Shown here: positions 8,154-16,838 of the stretch, in pieces | Numbering within the stretch: the stretch's first letter is position 1 | Layout: every line of letters starts with the position of its first letter | Source: JBGFRR01 sp041695045 | Lineage (GTDB): Bacteria > Bacteroidota > Ignavibacteria > UBA10030 | Assembly (NCBI GenBank): GCA_041695045.1 | Contig: JBGFRR010000074.1 | Location: forward strand, 1-64,000 | Reading direction: 5' to 3' | Length of the DNA: 64,000 nt | Position numbers and translations under genes: made by a program | Notes under the pieces: generated by a model | Databases searched by the model: none | Told to the model about the DNA's origin: nothing | The model's input: only the letters and a program-made list of their open reading frames with translations

Positions 8154-9056
8154 TTAGACGTTGAACCACGGAGCCACCCACACATACTTCACCGGATTGA
8201 GGCCAAAGATGGGGGGGCCGAGCCGCAGCAAAATTTTGACCACCAACCCCATCATCGTCAAAAACAGAAACGCGACAATGCTGTACCGAAGCAGGCCAAG
8301 GCGCTGGAAAAAATCCTTCTTCCGCTTCTTCAACCAGTAGAACACACCGATGGAATAGAACCCGCCGACACAGACTGCACCGAACATGAACGCGACCGGG
8401 TTCAGCGAATTGTCTGGAAAGTATGTCGGAATTCCGAAATACTCTGAGAAGTCCACGTTCGTTAACACGGCAACGTAGTGCGGATCCCATTTCTCCCACG
8501 GCCAGAAGAAATTCCACCCGGGCCCGCGCAGAAACGTGCCGAGAACGATAAGCATAACCCACAGGATAATGAACCCGAAGCAGAACGTCAGCACGGCAAA
8601 CTTTCTCTCTTTGAAGGTGTAGTAACCGTTCCCCTTCTCGTTAATATCGATATACGGAATCGCCATAAGTCCGATGATGATGAGCGTCGGGAGGACAACG
8701 CCGGCTATCCACGGGTCAAAGTACACCAACATCTCCTGCAAGCCGAGGAAGTACCACGGCGCCTTGGAGGGATTCGGCGTAAGCGCGGGGTTCGCGGGTT
8801 CCTCAAGCGGCGCATCGATCGTGATGGACCAGACCACCATAATCACCATTACCGCAATCGTCGCGAGGAACTCGACGCGCACCAGATACGGCCAAACCTG
8901 CACCTTATCGTCCATCTTGGCTTCTTCGGGGATCTCCTGCGAGTCGTTCTTCCTCGCCTTCACCCCATAGAGCCATGTGAAGTAGATGACCGACAGGAGC
9001 AGCAGAACAATGGGGATATTGTCCGGCTTGGAGATGATTTCGAGAAATTGTTCCAT
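8154..9056 (-). CDS. Cytochrome b C-terminal half (subunit IV/PetD-like) of a quinol-cytochrome c reductase
   Basis: This 300-residue membrane protein matches the C-terminal half of cytochrome b, which forms much of the quinol oxidation site. NPSKAPWYFLGLQE (97-110) occupies the place of the PEWY motif; Pro100 is where the catalytic Glu normally stands. An extra N-terminal helix (about 12-30) precedes the domain. Helices continue to residue 300. It follows the b6-like gene with a 48-base gap, so the two halves of cytochrome b are separate polypeptides, as in b6f and several bacterial complexes. Confidence 0.9.
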   Translation of the reverse strand: MEQFLEIISKPDNIPIVLLLLSVIYFTWLYGVKARKNDSQEIPEEAKMDDKVQVWPYLVRVEFLATIAVMVIMVVWSITIDAPLEEPANPALTPNPSKAPWYFLGLQEMLVYFDPWIAGVVLPTLIIIGLMAIPYIDINEKGNGYYTFKERKFAVLTFCFGFIILWVMLIVLGTFLRGPGWNFFWPWEKWDPHYVAVLTNVDFSEYFGIPTYFPDNSLNPVAFMFGAVCVGGFYSIGVFYWLKKRKKDFFQRLGLLRYSIVAFLFLTMMGLVVKILLRLGPPIFGLNPVKYVWVAPWFNV

Positions 9057-9104
9057 AGCGATCGTGGTGAAGAATTAGCCAGCGTGACTCATGCGATGCT
9101 CATG

Positions 9105-9872
9105 TTAAAACTTTTTTCCTGTTTCAGGTCCGGAGATGCCCCCATCCTTCCTTATGCGCCAGAAATGGACGGCCATGAAGATGGCAGCAATGAGCGGGAG
9201 GAAAATACAGTGGCCGACGTAGAAGCGCAGCAGCGTCGGCGGCCCGACTTCTGTTCCGCCAAGCAACACAAAGCGAACATCGTTGTCGATGCGCATACCG
9301 AGTTCTGGACCGAACGGCCCTTCATGTCCAAGCAACGGCGTCGCGCGTGCCATGTTTGTTCCCACTGTTACCGCCCAAATGGAAAGCTGATCCCACGGAA
9401 GCAGGTAGCCGGAGAAACTGAGCAGCAGCGTCAAAACGAGAAGGATCACGCCGACGACCCAGTTAAATTGCCGCGGAGGTTTATAGGAGCCGGTGAGAAA
9501 TACACGGAACATGTGCAGCATGACCGTCAGCACCATCGCGTGGGCTGCCCATCGGTGCATGTTGCGAATCAGCGGGCCGAAGGGAACGTCGTTCATCAGA
9601 TACTTCATATCCTCATACGCATACTGCGCCGTAGGGCGATAGTAGAACATGAGGATGACGCCGGTGATGGTCAGGATAATGAAGAGCAGGAAGGTGATGC
9701 CTCCCATGCCCCATGTGTAGCCGATGTTGGTGGCATGACGAGGAACGCGAACCGGATGGAGATGAAGAAAAACGTTATCGACAATCTGGAGCGCCCGGTT
9801 GCGCTGCGTATCCTGATACGAGTGGCGAAAGATCGATTTGTAGATTTCGGTTTTCTTGAGTTGCTCAAACAT
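9105..9872 (-). CDS. Cytochrome b N-terminal half (b6-like, dihaem)
   Basis: This 255-residue, four-helix cytochrome b binds two b haems through His106/His120 (13 residues apart) and His221/His236 (14 apart), the b6f-type spacing. MHRWAAHAMVLTVMLHMFRV and the ending RKDGGISGP are close to cytochrome b6. The cysteine that holds haem c-i in cytochrome b6 (YCLGGI) is replaced by Gly55 (WGMGGI), so haem c-i attachment is not expected. It oxidises quinol together with the Rieske protein encoded 15 bases upstream. Confidence 0.95.
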   Translation of the reverse strand: MFEQLKKTEIYKSIFRHSYQDTQRNRALQIVDNVFLHLHPVRVPRHATNIGYTWGMGGITFLLFIILTITGVILMFYYRPTAQYAYEDMKYLMNDVPFGPLIRNMHRWAAHAMVLTVMLHMFRVFLTGSYKPPRQFNWVVGVILLVLTLLLSFSGYLLPWDQLSIWAVTVGTNMARATPLLGHEGPFGPELGMRIDNDVRFVLLGGTEVGPPTLLRFYVGHCIFLPLIAAIFMAVHFWRIRKDGGISGPETGKKF

Positions 9873-9887
9873 GCAAACGCTCCTTCG

Positions 9888-10538
9888 TTAGCCTGTATAT
9901 TGGAGGAATGATCCCGCACGTCCCCACTCCCCCTTCTCGTACAAGAATTTGATGCTGCGGTCAATCTCAATCTGTCCATCATCAGCAAGGTGGATGGCTG
10001 CGCGCTCTAACGGCCGTGGTGCCGGGCCTTCGAAGTTGACGCCCGTACGGTAGAAACCGCTTCCATGGCATGGGCACTTGAATTTGTTGTCGGAAGGAAG
10101 CCACCGGGGTGTACAACCGAGATGCGTGCAGATGGCAATCAACGCATAGAAGCCCTCCTTCTCTCGCACGATCCATACGCGCTTTTCGTCCTTGAAACGC
10201 TCGCTTACCTCGCCAATGACATAGTCCCGAGGAAATCCAGCCTTAAACTTTGCTGAGGGTTCAAATAAAACTCTTGGAAACATGAAGCGGAGAGCGCCAA
10301 CAGTCGAGGTGATGATAAATCCGAAAAAACCGAGCCACCCCGCCAGCGTGAGAAGGTTGCGGCGGCTCAACCGCCAGATGCCCGGGTCGTCTTCAGGAGC
10401 TTTGTCTTGTTTGGGTTTTCGAGGGAGGGGTGCTGCGGAGATCTGGGGCTCGGAAGGTGTGGCGGGAGCTTTCTCTCTCTCAACTGTTCCGCCTTCTGCC
10501 GAGATTTTTCCGACTTCGTTTGTAACCTGATCTGCCAT
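9888..10538 (-). CDS. Rieske [2Fe-2S] iron-sulphur protein
   Basis: The protein has a Pro/Lys-rich cytoplasmic N-terminus (1-60), one transmembrane helix (about 61-84) and a C-terminal Rieske domain with CTHLGC (Cys137, His139, Cys142) and CPCHGS (Cys155, His158). The Cys/His pairs bind the cluster and Cys142/Cys157 should form the disulphide. It takes one electron from quinol at the cytochrome b site and passes it to the octahaem cytochrome. The 216-residue length includes an N-terminal extension of about 50 residues not usual for the family. It is the second gene of the operon. Confidence 0.96.
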   Translation of the reverse strand: MADQVTNEVGKISAEGGTVEREKAPATPSEPQISAAPLPRKPKQDKAPEDDPGIWRLSRRNLLTLAGWLGFFGFIITSTVGALRFMFPRVLFEPSAKFKAGFPRDYVIGEVSERFKDEKRVWIVREKEGFYALIAICTHLGCTPRWLPSDNKFKCPCHGSGFYRTGVNFEGPAPRPLERAAIHLADDGQIEIDRSIKFLYEKGEWGRAGSFLQYTG

Positions 10539-10578
10539 CGTGGTCTTTCGTGTGGTCTTCAGGATGCCAGATTGACTG

Positions 10579-10890
10579 TCAAGCTGCTACTCCAACTTCC
10601 TCCACTCGCTTCACCATGTCAATCGTTTCCCACGGACAATACTTTGCACAGAGCTTACAACCGATACAGACCTCTTCATCAACGACAACAATGCCGTTGA
10701 CGCTGATGAAGCCGTGCTCTTCGGGATGTTCGGGACCGGGAACTTTGTAGAGACAGTCGACGGGGCAAAACTCGATGCACACCTCACAACCGGTGCAGCC
10801 TTCCGGATGGACGATAGCGACAAGCGGGGATTTCTTTTTCTTCTTCGGTGCCTCAGCAGTGGGGCGCTGGGCTTGCTGAACCTCGCTCAT
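10579..10890 (-). CDS. Ferredoxin-like protein with two [4Fe-4S] clusters, head of the respiratory operon
   Basis: The protein of 103 residues carries CTGCEVCIEFCP (Cys32, 35, 38, 42) and CIGCKLCAKYCP (Cys75, 78, 81, 85), two classical [4Fe-4S] motifs, after a lysine-rich N-terminus. I chose ATG at 10890; a longer frame opens with a TTG at 10923 but adds no conserved sequence. No signal peptide is visible, so it should be cytoplasmic. Its place as first gene before a Rieske/cytochrome b operon is unusual: it may feed electrons to, or sense, the membrane complex. This role is inference. Confidence 0.9.
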   Translation of the reverse strand: MSEVQQAQRPTAEAPKKKKKSPLVAIVHPEGCTGCEVCIEFCPVDCLYKVPGPEHPEEHGFISVNGIVVVDEEVCIGCKLCAKYCPWETIDMVKRVEEVGVAA

Positions 10891-10946
10891 GAAATAGGGG
10901 TGCCTCTCACAATCAATGAGCAAAAACAGCCTGTAAATGCGGGGTC

Positions 10947-10975
10947 AATATAGCAAAGACTCCCCCTTTTGTCAA
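10947..10975 (-). promoter_or_regulatory. Sigma70-like promoter of the respiratory operon
   Basis: On the minus strand TTGACA (10970-10975) and TATATT (10947-10952) are separated by exactly 17 bases. Transcription would begin near 10940, about 50 bases before the ferredoxin start codon. No other gene on this strand lies close upstream, so it probably drives the whole operon down to ctaA and beyond. Confidence 0.75.
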
Positions 10976-11266
10976 GAAGAATTCCGATTATGATTACGAC
11001 TTTATCATGCATGAAGACAAACTCCGATGCTTCCGCTTATTCCCTGGCTCAGTGAGTACAGGTTTGGACATGGAAAACTGTGCTTGTCTCGCGCAAAGAA
11101 AGAAATCCTGCGACGCGACTTCTCATCGACAACACAAGGAAGTAGAACGCAGACACTTTGACCAACCGTTCATCACTGATCGATTCGATCCAAGAGTCAG
11201 ATTGACGAATGCTCATCATGCAAGCTTGTGAATTCCTACCGTGTTTGGCGGAAAGCGAACGCTTCC
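10976..11266. other. Intergenic region between two divergent transcription units
   Basis: Apart from the two divergent promoters at its ends, I see no credible gene, terminator or tandem repeat here. Short open frames exist but lack ribosome sites and recognisable protein sequence. Confidence 0.5.
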
Positions 11267-11295
11267 TTGCACGTTCATCGGCAAAGTGCTATATT
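11267..11295 (+). promoter_or_regulatory. Sigma70-like promoter of bshC
   Basis: TTGCAC (11267-11272) and TATATT (11290-11295) are spaced by 17 bases. The predicted start of transcription near 11302 leaves a leader of about 22 bases before the ATG at 11324. The same -10 sequence and spacing occur before the respiratory operon and rimP. Confidence 0.65.
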
Positions 11296-11323
11296 GGCAG
11301 TGCATTCTCCCGTCATCTCGACT

Positions 11324-12964
11324 ATGGCCTTTATCGACTTTTCCGACCTCCCGACGACTGAATCCGCCTTCTCCAGCCTCTTTGTCGATTACATCCGTGA
11401 TTTTCGTAATGTGAGTGAGTACTATAACGGAAACTATCGCGAAGACCGGGCATGGCGGGAGTGTCTCGAACGCATATGTCGCAGACAACTTGACCGCTCG
11501 ACGATTGCCCACATCCTCAGCGTCCAGAACAGAAACTTCCACTGCGGTGTTAAGACCCTCGCGAACATTGACTCACTCATCAATGATAACACCGTCGCAA
11601 TCGTTACCGGCCAGCAAGTAGGAATCTTCACCGGTCCCCTCTACACGATCTACAAAACGCTCACCACCCTCAAGCTCGTTGAAAAACTCCGCGCTACCTA
11701 TCCCGATTACAACTTCGCTCCGGTGTTCTGGCTCGAGGGGGAAGACCACGACTACGAAGAGGTGAATTCCATCAAGCTCATCAACGCAAACAACGACCTC
11801 GTACAGCTTGTATACGAATTGAAGGGCAAGGTACCGGGGAAGAACGTCGGGGCGGTGGGAATACTGGAGTTCGACGACAACCTCACGCCCTTCTTCGAAT
11901 CTGCCGCTTCATCGCTCCTCACGACAGAGTTCACTCCAAAGGTTCTCGCTCTCTTTCGTGATGCGTACCAAAAAGGCATGACGTTCAATCGCGCCTTCGT
12001 GCACCTGATGAACGTCCTCCTTGAAGACTCCGGCCTCATTTTCCTTGACCCAAACGACGTAGAGATCAAGAAGCTTCTCGCGCCGGTTTTCCGCCGCGAC
12101 CTCAACGAATCACCTCGCCTCTGTCAGCTCGTCATCGAGCAGAGTGCCGAACTCGAGCGCCGCTACCACGCGCAAGTCAAACCCAAGCCGATTAACCTCT
12201 TCCTCTTTCACGAAGGCGGCCGCTACCTCCTTGAGCCTCGCGAAAACGGCTACGGACTCAAAGGAACTCGCAAACACCTCCCCCGTGAGCAGGTTCAATC
12301 GATACTTGAGAACAATCCCGAATTGCTCAGTCCCAATGTTGTGTTACGCCCCATCTGCCAGGACTCCCTGCTGCCTACGGCAGCTTATGTTGCGGGCCCT
12401 GCGGAGATTGCCTACTTCGCACAATTGAAGCCGCTGTATGAGGAGTTCAACATACCGGAACCGATGATCTACCCGCGTGCGAGCATGACAATCCTAGAAG
12501 AGAAAGTGGAAAAAGTCCTGACGAAATTTTCGATGGAGGTGAGCGATCTCTTTCAAGATCCCGAGATCTTTAAGCAGCGTGTCGCTGAGGATATCTCTGA
12601 CGTGAAGGTGGATGATTTGTTTGCGCAAACGTGGGAATCGATTCAAGCGTCGCTCGGAGGGATGACGGAAGGGATTCAGTCTATCGACCCCACGCTGCTC
12701 GGCGCGTTAGAGAACATCAAAGGAAAGATGAAAGGAGCCCTCGATAGCCTGAAGGAAAAAACCGCCGCCGCACAAAAGAAAAAGCATGAGGTGTCGCTCA
12801 GACAAATCGACAAGGCTTCGCTCCACTTCATGCCGCGGGGCAGCATGCAGGAGCGGGAGATGAACATCCTCTATTTCCTGAATAAATACGGGCTAGAGTT
12901 CGTGCGCTGGCTGTACGGAGAGATGGTGATCGATAGGTTCAAGCATCAAATCATCAAGGTGTAG
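11324..12964 (+). CDS. bshC: Bacillithiol biosynthesis cysteine-adding enzyme BshC
   Basis: BshC adds cysteine to glucosaminyl malate, the last step of bacillithiol synthesis, so the organism probably uses this low-molecular-weight thiol. Visible family features are ALSVQN-like AHILSVQNRNF, DNTVAIVTGQQVGIFTGPLY (about 71-90), FWLEGEDHDYEEVN, and a long C-terminal coiled coil (about 430-510) before a conserved ending. ATG at 11324 gives 546 residues, near the family norm; upstream GTG at 11228 would add sequence that overlaps the promoter. No clear Shine-Dalgarno is seen. It stands alone on the plus strand, and its stop is five bases from that of aroA. Confidence 0.92.
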   Translation: MAFIDFSDLPTTESAFSSLFVDYIRDFRNVSEYYNGNYREDRAWRECLERICRRQLDRSTIAHILSVQNRNFHCGVKTLANIDSLINDNTVAIVTGQQVGIFTGPLYTIYKTLTTLKLVEKLRATYPDYNFAPVFWLEGEDHDYEEVNSIKLINANNDLVQLVYELKGKVPGKNVGAVGILEFDDNLTPFFESAASSLLTTEFTPKVLALFRDAYQKGMTFNRAFVHLMNVLLEDSGLIFLDPNDVEIKKLLAPVFRRDLNESPRLCQLVIEQSAELERRYHAQVKPKPINLFLFHEGGRYLLEPRENGYGLKGTRKHLPREQVQSILENNPELLSPNVVLRPICQDSLLPTAAYVAGPAEIAYFAQLKPLYEEFNIPEPMIYPRASMTILEEKVEKVLTKFSMEVSDLFQDPEIFKQRVAEDISDVKVDDLFAQTWESIQASLGGMTEGIQSIDPTLLGALENIKGKMKGALDSLKEKTAAAQKKKHEVSLRQIDKASLHFMPRGSMQEREMNILYFLNKYGLEFVRWLYGEMVIDRFKHQIIKV

Positions 12965-12969
12965 CGACA

Positions 12970-14253
12970 TTAGCTTTGTGCGCGGCTAACAAACTCCCAG
13001 AACCCCGGGAACGAAATCGCAGCCGACTCTCCCCCCTCGATTGCAACACCCGCCGACGACGCCAACCCTGCAATCGCAAAGGCCATCGCGATACGATGGT
13101 CTCCCTCTGAGGTAACATTGCCGCCGCGCACCGATGGCGTCCCCTGAACCCGGAAGCCATCAGCCGACTCTTCCGCTTCAACGCCAATCGCCTTGAGGTT
13201 TGTGACGATGGTCTGAATACGGTCCGATTCTTTGTGTCGCAATTCCCCTGCCCCTCTAACAGTGAATTCCCCCTCAGCGAACGCCGCAGCAACGGAAAGA
13301 ATAGGAAACTCATCAATCAACGCTGGAACATTCTCGGCACCAATTTCCATGTTCGTTCGTAAGGAGGATGTGCGGGCACGTACATCGCCCATCACTTCAC
13401 CCGCCGCAGTTCGTTGATCGAGGATAGTAACATCAGCTCCCATGCTCTTCAAGATTTCCAGCGCAGCGGTACGTGTGGGGTTCAAACCAACATTGCGGAC
13501 AACGATGCCTGAATGCGGCACAATCAATCCCGCAACTAGCAGAAACATCGCGGAGGAAAAATCGCCGGGCACAACATACGCACGCGGCTCGATGGACATC
13601 CCTCCTTCGATCGCGACGACGTGCTTACCGTTTTGCTTTCTGGTATCAAGTCCAAGCATCCGCTCGGTGTGATCACGCGTCGGGAGAGTTTCGACCACCG
13701 TCGTTGTGCCATCGGCATACAAGCCGGCAAAGAGAATCGCCGACTTCACCTGCGCCGAGGCAACAGGCATTTCATAGGTGATGGCGTGAAGGCGGTCGAC
13801 CGGCTCGATGCGAAGCGGCGCCGTTCCCTCGGGTGTCCCGGTGATCCTCGCGCCCATGCGTGCCAGCGGGTCGAGAACACGGCGCATGGGCCGCTTGCGT
13901 AAGGAACCATCGCCGGTGATTTCAGACGAGAATTGCTGGCCGGAAAGAATTCCCGCGAGCAGGCGCATCGTCGTTCCTGAGTTGCCCGCATCGAGGACTC
14001 CGGAGGCATGTCGGAAACCACGGAGGCCGTTGCCCCGAACCCGAATCCTTTCTTCTTCCGCTTCAAGACGAACGCCCAAGGCTTCAAGACACCGCAAGGT
14101 ACTTTTAGTGTCTTCTGCAAACGCGAGTCCTTCGATGCTGCTCTCGCCCTGCGCAAGAGCGGCAATCATGAGTGCACGGTGGGAGATGGACTTATCTCCC
14201 GGTACGGTGAATTCACCGCGAATGCCTCGTGACCGTTCAACTCGTTGGATCAT
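12970..14253 (-). CDS. aroA: 3-phosphoshikimate 1-carboxyvinyltransferase (EPSP synthase)
   Basis: This enzyme joins shikimate-3-phosphate and phosphoenolpyruvate in the sixth step of the shikimate pathway, in the cytoplasm. GDKSISHRALM near the N-terminus, LDAGNSGTTMRLLAG (about 86-100), GDGSLRKRPMRR, and ELRHKESDRI near residue 345 are the family signatures. The length of 427 residues is normal. It follows pnp after a clear terminator, so its expression depends on read-through or on an unrecognised promoter in the 20 bases before its ATG. Confidence 0.97.
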   Translation of the reverse strand: MIQRVERSRGIRGEFTVPGDKSISHRALMIAALAQGESSIEGLAFAEDTKSTLRCLEALGVRLEAEEERIRVRGNGLRGFRHASGVLDAGNSGTTMRLLAGILSGQQFSSEITGDGSLRKRPMRRVLDPLARMGARITGTPEGTAPLRIEPVDRLHAITYEMPVASAQVKSAILFAGLYADGTTTVVETLPTRDHTERMLGLDTRKQNGKHVVAIEGGMSIEPRAYVVPGDFSSAMFLLVAGLIVPHSGIVVRNVGLNPTRTAALEILKSMGADVTILDQRTAAGEVMGDVRARTSSLRTNMEIGAENVPALIDEFPILSVAAAFAEGEFTVRGAGELRHKESDRIQTIVTNLKAIGVEAEESADGFRVQGTPSVRGGNVTSEGDHRIAMAFAIAGLASSAGVAIEGGESAAISFPGFWEFVSRAQS

Positions 14254-14274
14254 CGTATGTGTTTCCTGGCAAAC

Positions 14275-14314
14275 GAAAAATCCTCACACGATTGTCGGCA
14301 TACGTGTGAGGATT
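14275..14314 (-). terminator. Rho-independent terminator downstream of pnp
   Basis: A perfect 12-base-pair inverted repeat (14279-14290 with 14303-14314) with a 12-base loop is followed, on the minus strand, by a run of five T. It begins about 20 bases after the pnp stop codon and should end the rimP-pnp transcript before aroA. Confidence 0.88.
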
Positions 14315-14335
14315 CGTTGAATCTTCGCTCGTCTG

Positions 14336-16510
14336 TTAGTGGCGACGACGCTGATGCGGCCTTCCCTTATCGCCGGCTGGATGCCTGTCGCGCTTGGGGC
14401 GCGGTTTGCTCATCTCCTCCAGAGCTTTCTCACCTCCGGGGAGTAGCGCCTTCCGGCTGAGATTCAACCGTCCTTCTTCGTCAATGCGCATCAGCTTCAC
14501 CTCGATCGTGTCGCCCACCTTCACAATGTCTTCCACCTTGCCGACACGCTGGACATCCAGTTGCGAGATGTGGACGAGTCCTTCTTTTCCCGGCAGGATT
14601 TCCACGAACGCACCGAACTCCATAATCTTCTTCACCGTCGCCTGATACACCTTACCGACCTCCGGAACCTCCGCCATTCGCCGTATTGCCGCAAGGGCTT
14701 TGTCGGCAGATTCCTTTTCAACTGCGGCGATCGTTACGGTGCCGTCATCTTCGATGTTGATCTCGGCACCCGAATCCTTCACAAGCTGACGAATATTTTT
14801 TCCACCCGGACCAATGAGCGCGCCGATCATATCGATCGGAATTTTGATGGTTTGCAAACGCGGTGCATAGCGGGAAATATCGGGCCGCGGTGCATCAATG
14901 GCCTTGTTCATCTCGTTCAGGATGAGCATGCGTCCCTGCTTTGCCTGCTCGATTGCACGCTCCATGATCTCAAATGAAATACCTTTGATCTTGATGTCCA
15001 TCTGGAAAGCCGTGATGCCCTCGCGTGTTCCGGCAACTTTGAAGTCCATGTCTCCGAGGTGGTCTTCGTTGCCCAGGATGTCGCTGAGGATTGCCACGTT
15101 CTCCCCTTCCTTGACCAATCCCATAGCAATCCCGGCGACAGCGCGTTTAAGCGGAACGCCTGCATCGAAGAGCGAGAGACTTCCCGCGCACACCGTGGCC
15201 ATCGACGATGAGCCGTTCGACTCTAAGATATCCGACACGATGCGGATCGTATACGGAAATTCTTGTTCGCTGGGGATGAGATTCTTGAGCGCGCGCTCGG
15301 CAAGATTGCCGTGGCCGATTTCGCGTCGGCCGACAAACAATCGCTTAACTTCTCCTACACTAAACGGCGGAAAGTTGTAGTGCAGCATAAACCGCTTTGT
15401 CATCTCCGGCAAGAGGCCGTCGATAATCTGCTCGTCTAGCTTCGTTCCGAGCGTTGTCGTGGTAAGGCTTTGCGTTTCACCGCGCGTAAACAGTGCGGAC
15501 CCGTGCGTGCGGGGGAGCAGCCCGACTTCAATCGTGATCGGCCGGATATCGGTCAACCCGCGGCCATCGAGCCGTTTCGACTCTTCGAGAATCGTCGACC
15601 GCATAGCTTTGCTCTCGAGGTCGTGCAGCAACTCGGCGATGCTGGCCTCTTTCTCGGGATATTTTTCCGCTAACGCTTGCTGTATTTCTTCATAGACCTT
15701 CTTTGTGGCTTCCGACCGTTGTTCCTTCGTCATCACCGTCCGGCTTAATTCTTTCAATCGCTCCCAGCTGAGAATCCGCACGTCATCAGCGAGGGTTGGC
15801 TCAACCTCGGGCACCACAACAGGCCGCTTGGTTCGATTGACCGCCGCGCCCAACTCAATCTGCGCCTGGCAGAGTGTACGAATTGCTTCGTGGCCAAACT
15901 TCAACGCGGCAAGCATATCGGCTTCCGAGCTCTCGCGCGATTCTCCTTCCACCATCACAATAGAATCCGTTGTACCCGCGAGCACGACGTCCATATCGCT
16001 GTGTTCCAGCTCGTTGAACGTGGGGTTGATGATGAACTGCCCGTTCACGCGGCCGACACGTACTTCTGCAATCGGGCCATCGAACGGCACATCCGACACC
16101 ATCAATGCCGCAGACGCAGCGCACGCCCCTAATACATCGCCGTCGTGCTGCTGGTCGGACGAATACACGGTGACGAGCACCTGCGTTTCATTGCGCCACT
16201 TCTTCGGCATCAGGGGGCGGATGGGGCGGTCGATGAGGCGCGAGGAAAGCACTTCTTTTTCCGTCGGCCGTCCTTCGCGCTTGAAGAATCCACCCGGAAT
16301 TTTTCCCGCCGCAGATGTTTTTTCACGATACTCCACCTCGAGTGGAAGAAAATCAATACCCTCCCGCGATTCTCGCTCACTCACCACAGTTGCTAATACC
16401 ATGGTATCGGCATAGCGTACCATTACAGCTCCGTCTGCCTGTTTGGCAAACCGGCCGGTTTCGAAGGTAACCGTTTTCCCTCCGAGCACAACGTCTTTCG
16501 TAATCATCAT
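14336..16510 (-). CDS. pnp: Polyribonucleotide nucleotidyltransferase (PNPase)
   Basis: PNPase is a trimeric 3'-5' phosphorolytic exoribonuclease of mRNA turnover. Two RNase PH-like halves (about 10-230 and 300-540), a KH domain (GGKNIRQLVKDSGAEI, about 565-580) and an S1 domain (GKVYQATVKKIMEFGAFVEI, about 620-690) are all present. The protein ends in a basic tail rich in Arg, Lys and His. Its 724 residues match the family. Two adjacent ATG codons offer starts at 16510 and 16507. It follows rpsO, as in most bacteria. Confidence 0.98.
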   Translation of the reverse strand: MMITKDVVLGGKTVTFETGRFAKQADGAVMVRYADTMVLATVVSERESREGIDFLPLEVEYREKTSAAGKIPGGFFKREGRPTEKEVLSSRLIDRPIRPLMPKKWRNETQVLVTVYSSDQQHDGDVLGACAASAALMVSDVPFDGPIAEVRVGRVNGQFIINPTFNELEHSDMDVVLAGTTDSIVMVEGESRESSEADMLAALKFGHEAIRTLCQAQIELGAAVNRTKRPVVVPEVEPTLADDVRILSWERLKELSRTVMTKEQRSEATKKVYEEIQQALAEKYPEKEASIAELLHDLESKAMRSTILEESKRLDGRGLTDIRPITIEVGLLPRTHGSALFTRGETQSLTTTTLGTKLDEQIIDGLLPEMTKRFMLHYNFPPFSVGEVKRLFVGRREIGHGNLAERALKNLIPSEQEFPYTIRIVSDILESNGSSSMATVCAGSLSLFDAGVPLKRAVAGIAMGLVKEGENVAILSDILGNEDHLGDMDFKVAGTREGITAFQMDIKIKGISFEIMERAIEQAKQGRMLILNEMNKAIDAPRPDISRYAPRLQTIKIPIDMIGALIGPGGKNIRQLVKDSGAEINIEDDGTVTIAAVEKESADKALAAIRRMAEVPEVGKVYQATVKKIMEFGAFVEILPGKEGLVHISQLDVQRVGKVEDIVKVGDTIEVKLMRIDEEGRLNLSRKALLPGGEKALEEMSKPRPKRDRHPAGDKGRPHQRRRH

Positions 16511-16568
16511 TCTCTGTCTTTAATGGTGTACTTCAGCGTCGCTCATGATGGAGCCAATGGTCGCTGAC

Positions 16569-16838
16569 TTACTTTCGGATATTCAGTTCCTGGATAATGG
16601 TTCGGTAGCGATTGATGTCTTTCTTCATCAAGTAGTCGAGTAACCGGCGTCGCTTGCCGACGAGCTTCAGCAAACCAAGCCGACCGTGGTGGTCCTTCTT
16701 GTGCACGTCGAAGTGTGGGCTCAGGCTGTTGATGTGCGCAGTTAAGATGGCGATCTGCACCTCAGTCCGTCCGCTGTCGTTCGACCCCTTGCCGTACTTC
16801 TTGATGATCTCCTGCTTTTGTTCCCTTGTTACTGACAT
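16569..16838 (-). CDS. rpsO: 30S ribosomal protein S15
   Basis: This 89-residue S15 binds 16S rRNA in the platform of the small subunit. The helix-turn sequence ILTAHINSLSPHFDVHKKDH and the ending SVGKRRRLLDYL-like GKRRRLLDYLMKKD are diagnostic. I chose ATG at 16838, which has GAAGGAG six bases upstream; a longer frame starting at 16865 adds nonconserved residues. A small reading frame with its own strong ribosome site ends eight bases inside this gene. The rpsO-pnp pair is conserved widely, and S15 often represses its own mRNA. Confidence 0.98.
   Translation of the reverse strand: MSVTREQKQEIIKKYGKGSNDSGRTEVQIAILTAHINSLSPHFDVHKKDHHGRLGLLKLVGKRRRLLDYLMKKDINRYRTIIQELNIRK

Noticed and set aside
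9105..9911. Long plus-strand open frame through the cytochrome b genes (477 codons)
   Set aside because: It runs opposite to two clearly recognised cytochrome b genes, has low-complexity charged sequence and no family motif; it is a shadow of codon bias.
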